Notes: generated by a model from the sequence alone, not told the origin. 64,000 nt of DNA from Drosophila persimilis (GCF_003286085.1 NW_020825289.1:11780001-11844000), one strand, 5' to 3'. Positions 1-12,165 are shown, numbered from the stretch's first letter. Translations and numbers: made by a program.

Positions 1-3000
1 TAATAAAATAAACAATACGATAATTATAACAGCAGCCAAGGCGCAGAGAGAACTCTAAAAGAACAAGCATCCAACCCGAAAACAAAGGCCAACAGGCAAT
101 TAAATAAATTTCTAAATGTATTTCAATGTGCAGTTGCTAACGGCAGAGGCGGAATTTACAAACTCAGAAAAAGGTACTGTACTGCAGATCCAACTACAAT
201 AAAAATAGACAGAGAATGAAGTGTTATGAAACTTCATGCAGACAAATATTGTAAAAGCAGCCAGAAGCCCAAATGCGACAAAAATAAATAAAATACAATA
301 TTAAATTAAATTAAAAACTCGAACTTTTCATTTATGTTGGTTCTGGAAAATGGGTAATTTCATTCCGTATACATTCACTCGTAGTTCCCAGCCATTATCC
401 CGACGACTGCACTCTCTAGAGAAGTCCCCTCCCCAGTTTATCTCCGATTCAGGATCCGCGTGGATCCGTAACTGCTGCCGAGTGCGGCAAAAACTTTGTC
501 ATGCCGGGTGGTTCGGTTGCGTCCCGTCCCGACCCGCCCCGCCGCGCCGCGCTGGTTGTTTCCCGGTGACAGTCTGCGGTGGAAGCGGTTTCATTTGCCC
601 CTTTCAAACTGTCCTGTTATGCCACATTTCAAATGCACAGACCCACGAGCAAACATGCAATTGCGAGGGGAGCCACTGTCGTTACAGAGGCCACCCTTAA
701 TAAATGGTATAGGCAAACAGACATCCCTTTATCTACGACTCCTCAGGCCCCTCGATTGCATGCCCCTTTTGCGCTGCAAATAAATGCTGATCCATTTTGA
801 GTGTCAGAACAACAAGCGTAACAAAAAATACTCAATTAATATTGTTCAGTGTCAAAGTATGGCACTTACCAGACACAGATTGCACAGACAATATCCTAGA
901 AGCTCGGAAAATGCACAAATCTGTGCATTACGTGGTCTTTCCGACTTGCACTCTGGACAGACCGCGGGATTCTAATTGACTTCTGCGAAACTTTGGTTAC
1001 TGATCAGCGGGTAGCGAATGTCTTCATTAGTTTAATTGCAAACATTATTATTTCTCGCACCCTGTAGCTGGTGCTCAGCCAGGAGGACCAGCCAAAAAGT
1101 TCATCCAGTTTGACTCATTCAGCAAACGACTCCCGTCTGGACCGTGCCCGTGCACGGAGCCAGCAATTGTTGCTTGGCCCAGCGAGAGACAGAAAGAGAG
1201 AGAGAGATAAGGGGGAGAGATAATGAGGCAAAAGGCCAAAGCAAGCGAAAAGGCGTGAAAGCAAAGTGAGGTTTTTTTGTGTCTTGGTCTCCCCTGGTTT
1301 TCGCTGCATAAAATGGTTAAATTATACAGAGAAAAAGAAATCCCCAGCAGCTGCCAAAAAGCCATGCTGCCGTCTAAGTGGGTAAACTTTGGATGGACGC
1401 TGCAATGCCTTAACTATTTTTCATTTAATTTAGTTAATAAACATGTTCGCCCTTAATTGAGAGTCAAACAACTCACTAGTATGAACAACTGCCGAGAGAA
1501 TGCTACCTGAAACGAAGTTAACTGGAGGAAACCTGCCATATCCTTTCATAACAGGAAGCGTACGAGAAATATTGAAGCGTCACATCCTTTCATCAACGAG
1601 CGGCAGAGAATTTAATTTTCTACAAATAATTTTTAAACGTAATATAGAAGTTTTCGCGTTTACTTCCTGCATTGAGCACTTTCGAAATATTACGTATACG
1701 TAACGTGATTACTTACGTGCCTGTGGTACGGTATTCGTTGCACCGAATATCACTATGAGTTTTCCCACTTTTGCAACACAAAGTATTCCCTTGCTGGTAA
1801 ATCAGCTTTGCTTTGCTCTTCTTTCCTTCTCGTTATCTTTCACCTTTCACCGTTTCACCTTTCCAGAAGCCCATTAAAGTATGCATCGAAGAGTACGGAA
1901 ATTGCCTTTTTTCGGAGCTCCGCCCAGCTGAAAGCTCTCTGCGCACCGGCAGCTCTCGTAAGTTGAATATTGAAAATTAGCTAAAGCTGAGATATTAATG
2001 TGCAAATTGCATTTTCCTCTGTGGCGGATCACATTTTCTGAATAGGGCTAGCTCCTTCTGAGCTCCTTCGACGAAACTGTGACTCCCATGGCCAAAGTTG
2101 GCGGTCTAGCTGCTCCTTGGCTCCTCCATCAGTAAACGGGAGTTTAAGCACAAAAATAATTACTTTTCATTAACATGGCCGGCCAGGGCCCATTGCCATT
2201 GCCTGCACCTGCTCTCGCGGCCGTGGTCGCTGCCGAAAACCGGAGGGGCGGACAGACAAAGGAACGGAGAGCAGCACGGACAACAGGACGGGTAACGGGT
2301 GGGGTGAGGAGGGGAGGGTAAATTAGAAAATACATTTTTCAGCATTAAAAACTGTTCGACGTGCGGAGATTGCGGTAATTTCGCTTAACAGTTGCTCGGC
2401 ACACGGACACAGATGCAGACACAACCTGCACACGCTTCGACACATGCTGCAATGGCAGTCAAACACACCTGCTGGCCGAAGGGCGGTGGTGGGCAGATTT
2501 GGGACCTGGCACGGGGCACGGCCCTCGGGAAGTAACCAACCATGGGGGCAGTACTAAGTGTCGAAAGTGCAGACCCATCGTCGGATGGGGCATGGGCGTG
2601 GACGAGGGCGTTGGCGTTGGCGTGGGCATGGGGCACGACAGCAGCTGGCACTTGACATGAGCAACGGCAGGGAAACAACTCGAGGGCTTTCCACTACTCT
2701 CGCGTATTTCGCTTCCGCTTAGAAATGGCAAAAACACATCCCATCCCCACTCTCATGCACAAGTAGATATCCTTACATGTACATAAAAATCCTTGAAAAA
2801 TATTCCAACTAAAGCGAACTGAAATGAGATACAGACAACGAAAACACGAAACAGATCCAGTCCCAAAGTCAGAGAGCGCTGGCGGGTGGCAAAATATTTA
2901 TAACTTAATTTCAGATTGTGTCTACTTGACTGGCATCAGAACGCAACTGTCACGTGGAGATTCAGATATGAATTCTTTATCACTTAATTGGTCTTTATTT

Positions 3001-4727
3001 GCATTGATAGTGATAGTTAATAATAATTGAATTTCGGGAAATAGACTAAAAACTAATTGCCCGAAAGCGGATACAAAAGCATTGGTGATTTATAGCTTAA
3101 TATTGAATTATTACGGAAAATATTTGTATAAAAACTAAATATCATCAAAGATTAAACGTGTATTAACCTCATCCAGGCGGCGTACAGGGTATAAGACGAG
3201 TTAGGCTCAACAATATGGCTAATGTATTTGAAAGCTTTTGGCAAAAACATTAAGGAAGAAAGAATTTCACAAACAAAAAAATATATTAAAAGTAAGGCAA
3301 CACAATGCGGCTTGGCTCGTGAGTTTTGAAGTGCCAGTGCCCTGTACTCACTCTGTTCTTCCGAGCTCCGACCTAAGTGTAGCTCCAGGTGTCGGACAGC
3401 TGGTCCTGTTCCCACGCATTCAGAGCCTCACGAGAATTCCATGCGGCACAATGTCAATCCGAAACAACGGCGGCATTACGTAAGCCTTAAATTATATTTT
3501 GACAAATCATTCGGCAAACAAAGGAGCGAAAATGATGCTGTCAATAAGGCATAAAGGACGACTAAGAGGATGAACCTTTGGCTGCATCAATCATAAATAT
3601 TTTAAGCCGCAAGCATTGGCGATGACTTTGTATCTCTGTTCCTGTGTGTCTGTGTATGTGTTCAAAGCGAGTGCTCGTGTGGGTGGGTGGGTGCTTCGTG
3701 TTTGCGTACCTAATTGCATTAGCCAGGCAGGCATGTGTGGCCTTAAAAGCCAAGACAAGGCTCGATAAGCTTTCGTGCGAATGCTGTCGGCTAGTGGCAT
3801 TTGCGTCAATTATGGAGTTTTGCGGCAATTAAAATTAATGAGCATTGCAACAAGGCAGCGGGTCAGCATCGTTTTGCAGCGATTCAGGCAAAAAAAAACC
3901 ATTTATTTGTAGAGTCCTGCACAAAGGCTGCCCCTGCTAGTGCGTGTCGGCTTGCTTGCATATAAATGGCTTACAGAAAAAAAGAAGGTAAATACAGATA
4001 CCATTATACACATATGTATTTATCGGAATAGCAAAAATTGAATTAACTAGTAAGCCTATGGGCATGTACTCTATAGAATTTGAGTTAGCATAGCGTGCAT
4101 TCCATTTCTTTCAGTGTGCTACAGCGACGAGAAAGATTTAAAGACAAGTCAAATTTAAGCTGCAGTTATGCCGATTTCAGTCGTGTCGACCTCGATTTGA
4201 GTGTTCTGGCCTGCATGCAGCATTTGGGCAGAACAAAACGCCGTGCCGCTGTCACAGGTTTCCCAATCGCCTGACTCAAACCGATTTGTCCAATTATATA
4301 GCCCTTGTGGCATAAACCGCTAAATGGCAAATATGCCCGATTTGCACTTGAGATAAAACTGCTTTGGGGTTCTATGAGTTAATGGATATGTACAAAGAGA
4401 TGATAGGGCTGATTTAAAGCCAGGAGCGAAGCCAGTATACGCGGGACCGGAAATGAGGCATAGATCTACATTTCCTATCGAATACACAAACGACTATTTA
4501 CCTGCTTTGCTGGAAAAGATACAAGTTATAACTTCGCCCCGTGCCGCTCCTGTACTGTTTGGTAGCCATTACTGACATTCACGGTAGTCCAACAGAAACT
4601 CCAATTGTATCTTGTTGATGAATGTGAGCCGTTTAGTGCATCGGGCGCCACGCCTGAGTGGGCCCACACCTAAAGGGCGTTGCGTCCTTCAACTTGTCAG
4701 TCGCCCGCTGGCATTCGTTCAACGAAT
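1..4727. other. Intergenic DNA, no gene recognised
   Basis: I read both strands and found only short, low-complexity or mutually overlapping open frames with no recognisable domain. Small CT/GA tracts (around 1190-1210), GT-rich stretches near 3650-3690 and AT-rich segments are present. An in-frame TAA at 4671 closes the reading frame that leads into the receptor gene starting at 4728. Regulatory DNA for that receptor may lie in the last few hundred bases, but I cannot point to a specific element. Confidence 0.6.
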
Positions 4728-6638
4728 ATGGACAACCAGGCATCGGAGCTCATACTCAAGGAGCGGGTCACTATTGGAACCCTGGTAGCAAACAATGGGA
4801 CTGAAGGCGGCAGCGTGCAGTTGCTCAACAACACATTCGTCTTGGAGCTGCTGTTCGAGATCACCCAATTGTACCACTTCAAGAACTTTATTTTCTACAT
4901 TTCGGAGAGACTGGATCTCAATAACAAGAACTCCCTGGACTTCTTTTACGACTTCTGGACGACCTTTCCCCTAGCACCGAATTTGATCATAACCCGTGAG
5001 CACAATGCAGTCATTCCGATGGTGCAGTTTATCAGCACTCCCTCACTGGTCATGGTCTATACAACGGAACGGGACGATCCCATAATGGAACTGGCAGCGC
5101 AAAGCCTGCGGGGAGTGCGCTGGCTCAAGACCATCTTCATACTGTATCCCAAAATGGACACCCGCGACTTCGAAGAGAGCTTCGACGCCTTTACACTGTT
5201 CTCAAACGAGGTCAAAGGTCTCTACGACTGGATGTGGAGCAAGCAGTTTATCAACACAGTGCTGATTACCATCAAGAATAATGTGTTCTTGCTGGATCCC
5301 TACCCCACACCGTCAGTGGTAAACAAGACAGACTCGTGGCGAGCCGAGGACTTTTTCAAGAAACATAGCAAGAATATGAAGGGCTATGTGGTCAGGACCC
5401 CCATCCTCTACGACCTCCCACGTGCCTTCAAGTCCGACCGTCCCACCAATAGCTACGAGAATAACTTTGTTCACGGTACAAGCGGCAACTTGTTTCTGGG
5501 ATTCCTCGAGTTTGTGAACGCCACGATACTGGACACCAGCACAAACGTGTCCACGAACTATCTGAACCTAACGAATCTCCTAGATCTGGTGGCTCAGGGC
5601 GTATACGAGACGCTAATACACTCATTCACCGAAATGCTAGGAAGGTACGTGGTCAGCTACAGCTACCCCATTGGCATCAACGACTGCTGCCTCATGGTGC
5701 CTTTCCTCAATCAGTCCCCAACGGAACAGTACATGCGAGAGGCTCTTCAGGACAACGTTTGGCTTTCGATAATTATGTTCGTCTTCTATATAGCCCTGGC
5801 CATCTGGTGGTGCTCGCCCTTGCGGCCGCGCGACTTCAGTGCCGCTCTCCTCCAGTCCATCTGCACCCTGACCTACATGGCACCAACCTACATCATTAAG
5901 ACCCCGACGCTGCGGATGCGATACTTGTATATACTGCTCGCCATCATGGGAATAGTCACGTCCAACATGTACATCTCGAGGATGACCAGCTACTTCACCA
6001 CAGCTCCGCCGCAAAGGCAAATCAGCACTGTTCAGGATATAGTCGAGGCGAATCTGAGGATCCTGATGATGGGTGTCGAGCACGATCGCATCGCCAAATC
6101 GCCCCAGCAGTATCCGGCCAGCTTCTTGAAACAGGTTGACGTAGTGGATAAGCAGGCCTTAGACACCCACAGGGAGCCTTTCAACACGAGCTTCGGCTAC
6201 ACGGTAACCAGCGATCGCTGGCAGTTCCTGGACATGCAGCAGCTGCACTTGCGGAAGCCCATCTTCCGCCTCACAGACATCTGCGAGGGTCCCTACTACC
6301 ATGTCTACCCCATGCACCGCGACTCCCACCTGCGCTCGCCGATGAAGGAGTTCATTATGGTGGCCCAGCAGGCGGGTCTCATGGACCACTGGCAGCGCGA
6401 GGCGTTTTGGGAAGCAGTGCACCTGAATCTTATCAAAGTTCACATTTTCGATGAGGAACCGATCGCCTTGAGTCTGAGCTTCCTCTCGACCATTCTGCGA
6501 ACTTGGTGCCTGGGCCTGGTGCTGTCCGGACTCGTCTTTGCTGTTGAGATGAAATGGTACGAATACGTGACCTTCAGGCGACGTGTTAGGTTTACCCCTA
6601 AGCCAAGATCGTTTCTGAGAAGGTTCATGAGAGGGTGA
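4728..6638 (+). CDS. Ionotropic receptor (divergent IR family, chemosensory)
   Basis: The product is a 636-residue divergent ionotropic receptor, a ligand-gated cation channel of the iGluR-derived insect IR family. It would act in the dendritic membrane of gustatory or olfactory neurons. The first ATG after an upstream in-frame TAA is at 4728. An N-terminal extracellular half is followed by a membrane segment (about residues 345-361), a pore-loop-like stretch, a second membrane segment (about 400-419), a ligand-binding S2-like lobe with the family's 'W-FLD-QQ-HL' pattern, and a last membrane helix (about 583-605) before a short basic tail. The paralogue just downstream shares 'DDPIM' and 'CCLMVP/WCLMVP' blocks. 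No clear signal peptide follows the chosen ATG. An upstream exon could supply one: a possible acceptor, 'acttgtcag', precedes 4702. An AATAAA lies at 6661. Membership of the Ir48 group is only inferred from context. Confidence 0.88.
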   Translation: MDNQASELILKERVTIGTLVANNGTEGGSVQLLNNTFVLELLFEITQLYHFKNFIFYISERLDLNNKNSLDFFYDFWTTFPLAPNLIITREHNAVIPMVQFISTPSLVMVYTTERDDPIMELAAQSLRGVRWLKTIFILYPKMDTRDFEESFDAFTLFSNEVKGLYDWMWSKQFINTVLITIKNNVFLLDPYPTPSVVNKTDSWRAEDFFKKHSKNMKGYVVRTPILYDLPRAFKSDRPTNSYENNFVHGTSGNLFLGFLEFVNATILDTSTNVSTNYLNLTNLLDLVAQGVYETLIHSFTEMLGRYVVSYSYPIGINDCCLMVPFLNQSPTEQYMREALQDNVWLSIIMFVFYIALAIWWCSPLRPRDFSAALLQSICTLTYMAPTYIIKTPTLRMRYLYILLAIMGIVTSNMYISRMTSYFTTAPPQRQISTVQDIVEANLRILMMGVEHDRIAKSPQQYPASFLKQVDVVDKQALDTHREPFNTSFGYTVTSDRWQFLDMQQLHLRKPIFRLTDICEGPYYHVYPMHRDSHLRSPMKEFIMVAQQAGLMDHWQREAFWEAVHLNLIKVHIFDEEPIALSLSFLSTILRTWCLGLVLSGLVFAVEMKWYEYVTFRRRVRFTPKPRSFLRRFMRG

Positions 6639-6660
6639 GGGTGTATTGAGTGTGACGCTT

Positions 6661-6666
6661 AATAAA
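6661..6666 (+). terminator. Poly(A) signal AATAAA
   Basis: An AATAAA lies 23 bases after the stop of the plus-strand receptor and 29 bases before the stop codon of the convergent minus-strand receptor. The two 3' ends must therefore lie very close together or overlap. Confidence 0.5.
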
Positions 6667-6694
6667 TATAATAGAAGCACTAGCAGAATTAATT

Positions 6695-8491
6695 TTAATT
6701 GTTTTGAAATATTGAGCAATTGAGCAGTTCCATGGTGAACACAGCTGCAGCTATTGCGCTCATCACCAGGAGATAAATGAAGGCAATGGCCAAATGCTGC
6801 ATTCCAGCAGCAGTGTACTCCTGGGTGTCCGGGATGCGCTCCACGAGGCCTGCGTGCAGGGCAGCCTCAAAGCTGCTCCGGGCGTAGAAGTTGAGCAGCC
6901 CCGAGGAGTGGATGCGGAAGGTGAAGTACTCTATGTCCCGCCACAGAGACGAGTCCATTTGCATGGGAAAGGCCAGGTGATAGGAGCCAAAGCAGATGTT
7001 GCTCAGCTTGAAGCGGCGCTGCTTCAGGTGGCTTTGCTGCTCGTCGAGGAACTGCCAGCTATCCTCCGTGATGAAGTACGCAAAGGAGCTGTTGAACCGC
7101 GTTTGATGCTGCGCGAAGATGCCAGCGTCCACCGGCCGCAGCAGCTTGCGAAACTCCTCAGGCAGCTCCTGGTTAATCTCCAGCAAAAACTCCATCTCGT
7201 AGTCAATGATCATGACTGGCAACTGTGCCCGCACTATGTCGTCCATGGAGTTGATCTGGGCGTGGAATAGATTCACGGTGAGAATGCTGCCCAGAGTGGA
7301 CGTGTAGTTGGCCGAAAGGAAGAATCCATAGAAGAACACCGTGAAGAGGAGCAGGAAACGCAGCAGGCTCGGCCGCTGAAGCTGCCCTTCAGTGGGTACA
7401 TTGATAATGTAGCAGAACGAGCTTAGTACTACGGTATGGACACCGGTGGTGTGCCCGAACCTCTTCAGCCAGAACAGCTCAAGGAAGAGCAAAGCAAAGA
7501 ATGAACCTATGACAAAGAACCAAACCGTCCAATCGAAGGGCTGTAGGGGGTACAAATACGTGGAAACACTGTTGTATAAAGGCACCATCAGGCACCACTG
7601 CACCACATGCAGGGGGTAGGTTTTGTCCACCTCGTCGTCCGCCATGAACAGGGCATAGGCATGAGCGCAGAATTCCACCTGGCGATCCCGGACCAGCTGT
7701 AGGGCCTGTTTCATGTTGACCACCTTCCCGCCGAGGGCGTCGGGTGGCAGGAACAGCTCCCCAAAGCTCCCATTGATGAACTGGACAAAGGTCTCTATTA
7801 TCCGGTAGGTGCTGCCATCGTAGTGGCCGCGGGACTCGAACAGATGTGGCAAGTCCTGGCGCAATGGTGTTGGGAAACGATACCCCTCCACATCCGAGCG
7901 GGCGTTCTGTATCTTCTTTGCGGCTTCGGCAAGGAATTTCATAATATCAGTGCGATTGATGAACTTCATGGATGGAAACTTCGCAACACCGTAGAGCTGA
8001 TTGATTCCGTCCTCGGACTCGAAGTAGATAATCGAATTGAAGAACTGCTGGTCGTAAGCAAAGCGCAGGAGATCGTGAACCGGCTTCATGTCCTTACCAA
8101 CCTTGTCCAACGGCATAATCATCGAGAAGTAGAAGTGGCGACCCAGCAGCACCTTTCTGAACACATCCATTATGGGATCATCTACGCCCGTGGTGAACAC
8201 AAAGCTTATATGGTTCCTTTTTGCCGGCGATCGATTCATTCGCATCTCCGTGTTGTTGTTTACCACTGTCTGGGTGGCGGACGCCCCGAATGCCTCATCG
8301 ATGAGGCGAATGAACTGATCAATCTCGTCCACGCTCTGCTTCTGACTTACAAACCACACGATTTCCTGGAATACAGCCATGCGAGCAAAGGGACTCAATA
8401 GGTTGTACATGTACCGCAGGTTCCAGCCATGTGTGGACTGAGCAGCGACCAGTGCCAGGAGGCCGACTCTTATCAGAGCCGAGGACCACAT
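6695..8491 (-). CDS. Ionotropic receptor (divergent IR family, chemosensory)
   Basis: This is a 598-residue divergent insect IR in a single exon. I start it at the ATG at 8491, because this gives a good signal peptide (hydrophobic 'LIRVGLLALVAAQ' ending near 'STHG', residues 1-22). Further upstream only non-ATG codons are in frame. Membrane segments lie at about residues 321-341 and 377-395, and a final helix at about 568-588 is followed by a short tail. The S2-like lobe has the same 'SWQFLDEQQSHL' type block as the neighbour, and the pre-M1 block reads 'QWCLMVPL'. The gene is tail to tail with the plus-strand receptor (56 bp between stop codons) and in the same orientation as the damaged receptor at 8801-10165, so the three look like local duplicates. 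The family forms odorant or tastant channels with co-receptors such as Ir25a or Ir76b; the ligand here is unknown. Confidence 0.9.
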   Translation of the reverse strand: MWSSALIRVGLLALVAAQSTHGWNLRYMYNLLSPFARMAVFQEIVWFVSQKQSVDEIDQFIRLIDEAFGASATQTVVNNNTEMRMNRSPAKRNHISFVFTTGVDDPIMDVFRKVLLGRHFYFSMIMPLDKVGKDMKPVHDLLRFAYDQQFFNSIIYFESEDGINQLYGVAKFPSMKFINRTDIMKFLAEAAKKIQNARSDVEGYRFPTPLRQDLPHLFESRGHYDGSTYRIIETFVQFINGSFGELFLPPDALGGKVVNMKQALQLVRDRQVEFCAHAYALFMADDEVDKTYPLHVVQWCLMVPLYNSVSTYLYPLQPFDWTVWFFVIGSFFALLFLELFWLKRFGHTTGVHTVVLSSFCYIINVPTEGQLQRPSLLRFLLLFTVFFYGFFLSANYTSTLGSILTVNLFHAQINSMDDIVRAQLPVMIIDYEMEFLLEINQELPEEFRKLLRPVDAGIFAQHQTRFNSSFAYFITEDSWQFLDEQQSHLKQRRFKLSNICFGSYHLAFPMQMDSSLWRDIEYFTFRIHSSGLLNFYARSSFEAALHAGLVERIPDTQEYTAAGMQHLAIAFIYLLVMSAIAAAVFTMELLNCSIFQNN

Positions 8492-8800
8492 GACTTGACC
8501 AATGAGGCTCCACGGGGTAATTGAACGGTACGCATTTCGATTTGTTACGCAGGTTAGCCTCAGGCTCAATTAGAAACTCCAATGGGAGTACTTGGGTCAT
8601 GGCTCCCATGGCAGCAATTAAAACCATGTAAAACAAGAAAATAATAAGCATTCTAATCGCATTCGAGCAGTGAGACATTCATGCCTTGCATATTACAAGA
8701 CCCCGTGAGTATTTTATGTCTCTGTTGAAGACCTTGGCCTCTTGTTGTGACAAAAAAAAGATTCATTTCTATTTGATCAATATAATTGATAAGCAAATGG

Positions 8801-10165
8801 TCAACCATAGCATTCAAAGCGATCGTACTGGACCCGCCTCGCCTTCCGCCGATGCACACATATCTCAATGCACCAGGCCAAAAAGCTCACGGGGAAGCCC
8901 ACAACTAGCACCAGCCAGGCTGTGGTAAAGAACTGCAGATCCAGCGGCTCCACAGGGTATGTGTCCAGAAAGATTTGGGCATAGCCGCCCCGCACGGCGT
9001 AGCGAAAGGCCACATCCTCCCAGTAGTTCCAGAGACCAGCCTGCCAGCTGTATAGAATGAAACGATCCAGCGCCAAAGCGAAGCTCGCGTTCCTTCGCAT
9101 GGGAATCGCATTGAAGAGGCCGCCGAAGCACACACTGGACAAGCGGAAATAGGGCTGGATGAGGACGCGCTGTTGGCGGTTGAAGAACTTCCAGGTATCC
9201 TGGGTCACCACATAGGCATAGGACCGTGAGGGACTCGCCAGCAGGGTTTGGTAGTCCTGTCAGCTGCGCGAATCAAGCTGAGGCTCCAGCGAGGAAGTGT
9301 CTACAACAGGGAGCGAGCGCAGTTCCTCCAGCAACGACTCCGGTAGAATGATGGGCAGCCGTGAGAAAATCAGATCCGACCAGGTATCAATTGGACGAGT
9401 GAACACCGGCTTCATATCGTAGGCTGTCATGTGGCTGGAGTGGTAATTATTGAGAATGAAGCCGAGGACGAACAGCAGCGTGTAGAACAAATTTACGCGC
9501 AATGTAGCCTGGCTCAACCTTAGATTCATGTTCATGTTTGGGCTAAACATCAGGATGGCCATGGCCTGGAGCATGTTCCTGGTAAAGGAGCGGGTCGCAT
9601 TCGCCGATTCGCGCCAGTGCAGATATCTGAGCAGAAAAGCCACATAGAATATGGCAAAAAACAGGGTGGACCAGATGTATTTTCCCAGGGGCCAGACCAC
9701 GTACATCCACTTGGGCAGCTCCGGGTCCAGCGGCACCATCACACAGCTCATCATCATCTCCAGCGGATAGCTGTACTGCGTTTCTTCGGCAAATTTCTCT
9801 TCCTCCATGGGTCTAATGAGAACCCCGTGCAGCGAAAAGTTGTATTGCCCATTGACAATGTCCTGCTCCACCACAGACTTCTTGGGCAAGCCCTCTATTT
9901 CGTCCAGCAGCAGTCGATAGCGATTCACCTCGGCAAAGTGTATTGCCATCTCCATGTAGGGCCCACAAAACAGCTGCTCCGCGTAGTTGCTCTCATTGTA
10001 AACGAACGCGTGAGGGATGTCGAAGCTGTACGGCGACAGGATACTGTCAACAGCCTGCTCCGTATCCTTCAGCATTTTGTTCCCGACTATTCGTTCTGCC
10101 GTGCACCAAACCATATTTATAGCTAATGGTGCAGCAGCAGAGATAGCAAACACGTGTCCATGCAC
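8801..10165 (-). pseudogene. Truncated ionotropic receptor interrupted by one in-frame UGA
   Basis: The two open segments, 9260-10165 and 8801-9211, are in the same reading frame. They are separated by a single TGA at 9260-9262 followed by an open stretch that still codes receptor-like residues. The upstream part has a pre-M1 'SCVMVPL' block, a first membrane helix ('WSTLFFAIFYVAFLLRYL'), an M2-like helix ('LFYTLLFVLGFILNNY') and the start of the S2 lobe. The downstream part has 'TWKFFNRQQ', the rest of S2 and the last membrane helix, then a stop. No other frameshift is visible. The N-terminus is short: the first in-frame ATG is at 10114 (GTG at 10165), so about 200 residues present in the neighbours are missing and no signal peptide is seen. 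I call it a pseudogene. Programmed readthrough (UGA followed by C, a leaky context) is the alternative. Confidence 0.75.
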
Positions 10166-12165
10166 TTGCTATCTGACTGCATTTTAGATCTTAATATGCA
10201 TGAAAGTTATGATACGCATGGTAAGACTTCAAAGTTCATCAGTGATTGTTGACTGTCACACAGTTTAATGACAGGTTTTTGTGTCATATCGATTCTTGTA
10301 TAGATTGCAAGGACATACACGTGTAAAACCACCATATGGGCGACATGGCTGCATTGAGGGAGTGTAAAATTATGCGCCACTCTTCACGAATGTAGTTGTA
10401 AGCACGGACGGGACGGTCCAGAGCCCAAACATCCTAACCTTTGCACACTTATTGGAGCGCGAAAGCTTTCCCACTCATATTTCATAAAAAACGGTCGGCG
10501 GTCAGCTCTGCTTTTTCACATTTGAAAAAGCAGTTCATAAAAAATTCGCGTGAAAAATCCGTGTGTATTCTGTCTTTGTGAGGGCAAATTTCTGGTTCCA
10601 TGTAAATACTTTTCGGTACAAAAAAAAAACCGAAACGACGAGACCAGCCTTCATTCATTTATCCCACCCTTTCATGGGGAAAACTCGCGTTCACAAATAG
10701 CTTTAAAAATAAAAACAAAAGCGCCATTGAAATAATATTGTGCTTATGGGTAATTGCAAAATCGTTAAATGCTATATTCTATGAAACTGGATTGTTCGAG
10801 TTTCGGTTGGAGGGATTCGGTTATTGCCAATCGAAACTTTTAAATGGGGATGTCGAATAAGGGAAAGTTCATGGATATGGATAGGGATAGGGATACGTGC
10901 TGCATGCAAGCTTACTTTTTGATGGAAAATAAAAATAAGTATTTGCGGGGAGTTTAAAAAGTATTAATTGCACTTGAAGCGTTTATTTAAAAATCCTATT
11001 CATGATTATCAGTCGAACATAAGGAGATAATAGCCATATAGCATAGTAATTCATATACTGTAGATGATAAGATTTGGCCTGTAAGCGTTTACTGATGTTC
11101 TTATCTCCCAGGGGTAGCAATTTTAGATAAGAGTCGCTTTCGAATCTAATAATTTTAGTTGTATAGGATGCGTGTATATATGTACATATAATGTGTGTAT
11201 GTATCTTTGTAAAATGCACAACACCTCTCATTATTATTCTGGAAAAGTCAATTATACAAATAACCCAGGGGGAAAGATCATCCACGCAGCTCATTAAACA
11301 GCCATTAATTGTTTTAAAGAAATATTGGTTTTTTTCAGGGACGGCAAATTTGAATGCGTAATGAAAATTTTGTCGAGTGTAGCTATGGATGCGTTAATTA
11401 TGAAAATTGCACCTACATATGTGTGTCCCTAATGATTATGTATAAATCATATAGTTGAGCCTGCCTAAGGTAGATTGAATATGGATCAGAGATACATAGA
11501 GTGGATACATTTCTACTTATTTGGGTATTAGTATTTTATACTAGTTTCACTTTACTGTAATATTATACAGAGCAAAGCTGTGCTATGGTACAACAACAAA
11601 AAAATGTAGAGAAAAATCAAATAAATGTATTCTTTCAGGGTCGGATGTTCTCAAATTTATTCATGGCTATTTTTAGAACTTTTTTGTTTCGGAAACACAG
11701 TCCTCTGTCTGTCGGCCTTTCCGGCACTGATTTCGATTGGATTCTGTTCTCCGAAAAACCACTGACAGCCGCATCAGCAACAATAATACATATAACAGCA
11801 GCGAAACACTGCTGAGAGCAAAACGATTTTAAATGCTAAGCCAAGCACCGGTCCCTCCCATTTCTACCCCACCCTACCCCACCTACCCACCTACTGTACT
11901 TTGCAAACTGAAATTAATTTATGATCCAAAATCTCGTTTATCGGCTGTTGCTGGGTCGGTCTCTGGGTTTGTCCGTCTTGTTGGTCGGTCGGTGGGGTTT
12001 CGTTAGACTTTCACTGGTTGCTACTGCTCTTGTGATTGGTGTTTTGAGAGGAGTCGTTGCTCCATAAACTTTTCGGAGAGCAAGAACTGCAAGCAAGTGG
12101 GGCCGCCGCTCTACATATGCGGCTCTTGTGCGCTATTTACAGCGGTACTTTCAAGTGTCTTCGTA
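10166..12165. other. Intergenic DNA, no gene recognised
   Basis: I see no protein-coding gene here. A small perfect hairpin lies at 10508-10533 (11 bp arms, 4-base loop), and 10920-11600 is AT-rich. The open frames are short and resemble nothing I recognise. Confidence 0.6.

Noticed and set aside
9260..9262. UGA as selenocysteine in the third IR
   Set aside because: IRs are not selenoproteins and no SECIS-like hairpin was seen downstream; nonsense or readthrough is simpler.
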